Shown piece by piece: positions 63,180 through 64,000 of a DNA stretch of 64,000 nucleotides. The notes beneath the pieces were generated by a model. It worked only from the letters and a program-made list of their open reading frames with translations. It made no database searches and was not told the DNA's origin. The position numbers were made by a program, and so were the translations under genes. Each line of letters starts with the position of its first letter. Within the stretch, counting starts at the first letter, position 1. The stretch comes from Novipirellula galeiformis (GTDB lineage: Bacteria > Planctomycetota > Planctomycetia > Pirellulales > Pirellulaceae), in assembly GCF_007860095.1 (NCBI RefSeq), contig NZ_SJPT01000001.1:1192212-1256211 (forward strand), written 5' to 3'.

Positions 63180-64000
63180 CTAACCTTTGCGGTAGATCCA
63201 CATACACGCTAGTGCGGCGACGGCATCTTTCCAACCAATTTTTTTGCCTTCGTCGTACCCTCGGTAATCATAGTTCGTCGGAACTTCTAATAAACGAATC
63301 TGCTTGGCTGCAATCTTTGCTGTGATTTCAGGCTCAAATCCAAAGCGACATTCTTTCAGTGAAATGCTTCTTAGCATTTCACCATCGAACGCCTTGTGGC
63401 AGGTTTCCATGTCGGTCAAACGCAATCCAGTCATCTGGTTGCTTAGCGTCGTCAACATCCAATTGCCCAAACGATGAACCAACGACGGGTCCGTTGAACC
63501 GCCCAGGTAACGCGATCCGTAAACGACATCGGCGTTGCCATCGAGGATCGGCCATATCGCTCTTAGCAAGAACGCGGGATCATATTCGAGATCCGCGTCC
63601 TGGATCGCCACGACCCCTCCTCGGCTATGACGAATCGCCAATCGCACCGCAGACCCTTTGCCATGATTGCGTCGACGCCGAATCACGGTGCGGTTCGCTC
63701 GCGGTGCTAAACCGGCGAGCCACTCGCTCGTTCCATCGGTGCTGCCATCATCGACGACGATCACTTCGGTCGAACGAGGCATCACTTCGTCAATCCGCTC
63801 AAGCACTTTGCCCAGCGTTTCTCGTTCATTGAAAACGGGAACAATGATGGTCAAGTCGTAGTGATCAAGCGGCTCCGCGTGGGCCGCCGCGATCGACGCT
63901 TGGGCGAGAAAGTCGAGTGTGGCTTCGGTGCGGTGAATGACTTCGTCGGTCGAATCGACCAGGTCGATGTCCCAGCAGTCGCTCGCATCGGCCGCTTGAA
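63180..64000 (-). CDS. GT2-type glycosyltransferase (polyprenyl-phosphate mannosyltransferase-like), 5' end beyond the window
   Basis: At least 273 codons; the frame remains open to the right edge of the window, so the gene is partial. The GT2 domain begins LTIIVPVFNERETLGKVLER and continues with VVDDGSTDGT (DDGS), the DADLEYDP donor-metal motif and the RLTDMETCHKAF segment typical of DPM1-like enzymes. The first Met-like codon in the frame is a TTG at 63854, but about 49 upstream codons read sensibly (for example DIDLVDSTDEVIHRT and ATLDFLAQASIAAAHAE), so the true start is probably further right and another domain may precede GT2. Likely transfers a sugar to a polyprenyl phosphate carrier. 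There are no C-terminal membrane helices of the kind some relatives have. Confidence 0.85.
   Translation of the reverse strand, partial: QAADASDCWDIDLVDSTDEVIHRTEATLDFLAQASIAAAHAEPLDHYDLTIIVPVFNERETLGKVLERIDEVMPRSTEVIVVDDGSTDGTSEWLAGLAPRANRTVIRRRRNHGKGSAVRLAIRHSRGGVVAIQDADLEYDPAFLLRAIWPILDGNADVVYGSRYLGGSTDPSLVHRLGNWMLTTLSNQMTGLRLTDMETCHKAFDGEMLRSISLKECRFGFEPEITAKIAAKQIRLLEVPTNYDYRGYDEGKKIGWKDAVAALACMWIYRKG

Overview
This window looks like chromosomal DNA of a planctomycete of the Pirellulaceae (Rhodopirellula-like). Several features point that way: a BBP7-type outer-membrane barrel, a GYF_2/zinc-ribbon protein, a Tat-exported Gfo/Idh/MocA oxidoreductase, lipoproteins of biased composition, a free-standing RNA polymerase alpha-CTD-like protein, a Ser/Thr kinase, a heptahaem cytochrome c, many small lineage-type proteins of unknown function, and dispersed short operons on both strands. 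The taxonomic call is inference from gene content; no rRNA gene is present. I see no tRNA, CRISPR array, insertion sequence, integrase or phage gene, so this is mostly core chromosome with lineage-specific genes between housekeeping genes.

Layout. 0-10 kb: GYF_2 protein, BBP7 barrel, secretin-N/BON-like exported protein, TrmH/SpoU methyltransferase, GNAT-like protein, a ketosynthase-fold protein without its nucleophilic cysteine, and a Tat-exported oxidoreductase with a strong terminator. 10-20 kb: ECF sigma factor, ClpS, M20 dipeptidase, SerS, a Ser/Thr/Ala-rich lipoprotein, an rRNA pseudouridine synthase next to PyrK, a small lipoprotein and ManA. 20-30 kb: TatC with an enlarged first periplasmic loop, M48 peptidase, a heptahaem cytochrome c paired with a four-helix membrane protein, Tpx, TrhO, three orphan proteins and a sugar isomerase-like TIM barrel. 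30-42 kb: an orphan protein of about 1,350 residues, a Lys/Ala-rich histone-like protein, EttA, GuaA, SurE and transketolase. 42-48 kb: Ser/Thr kinase plus inositol monophosphatase, DnaX without its zinc module, the SRP RNA gene, and a 656-residue disordered protein.

48-59 kb is the most interesting stretch. An AsmA-like protein and a Wza-like export lipoprotein are followed by a tightly packed five-gene run: an alpha-CTD-like protein, a membrane protein with a putative beta-sandwich tail, a second beta-sandwich protein, a P-loop ATPase and an orphan. Two of its junctions are overlaps and the others are 6 and 15 bp gaps. Next come a STAS protein and a sensor-less histidine kinase joined by a TTGA overlap. 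I could not match the five-gene run to a described system and offer it as the best candidate for one. 59-64 kb: hypoxanthine phosphoribosyltransferase translationally coupled to two GT4 glycosyltransferases, an orphan, and a GT2 glycosyltransferase cut by the window edge.

Starts were often moved inward from the longest frame, using conserved N-termini, signal peptides, ribosome binding sites or GTGA/ATGA/TTGA overlaps. Family assignments rest on motifs read by eye; no database search was possible.
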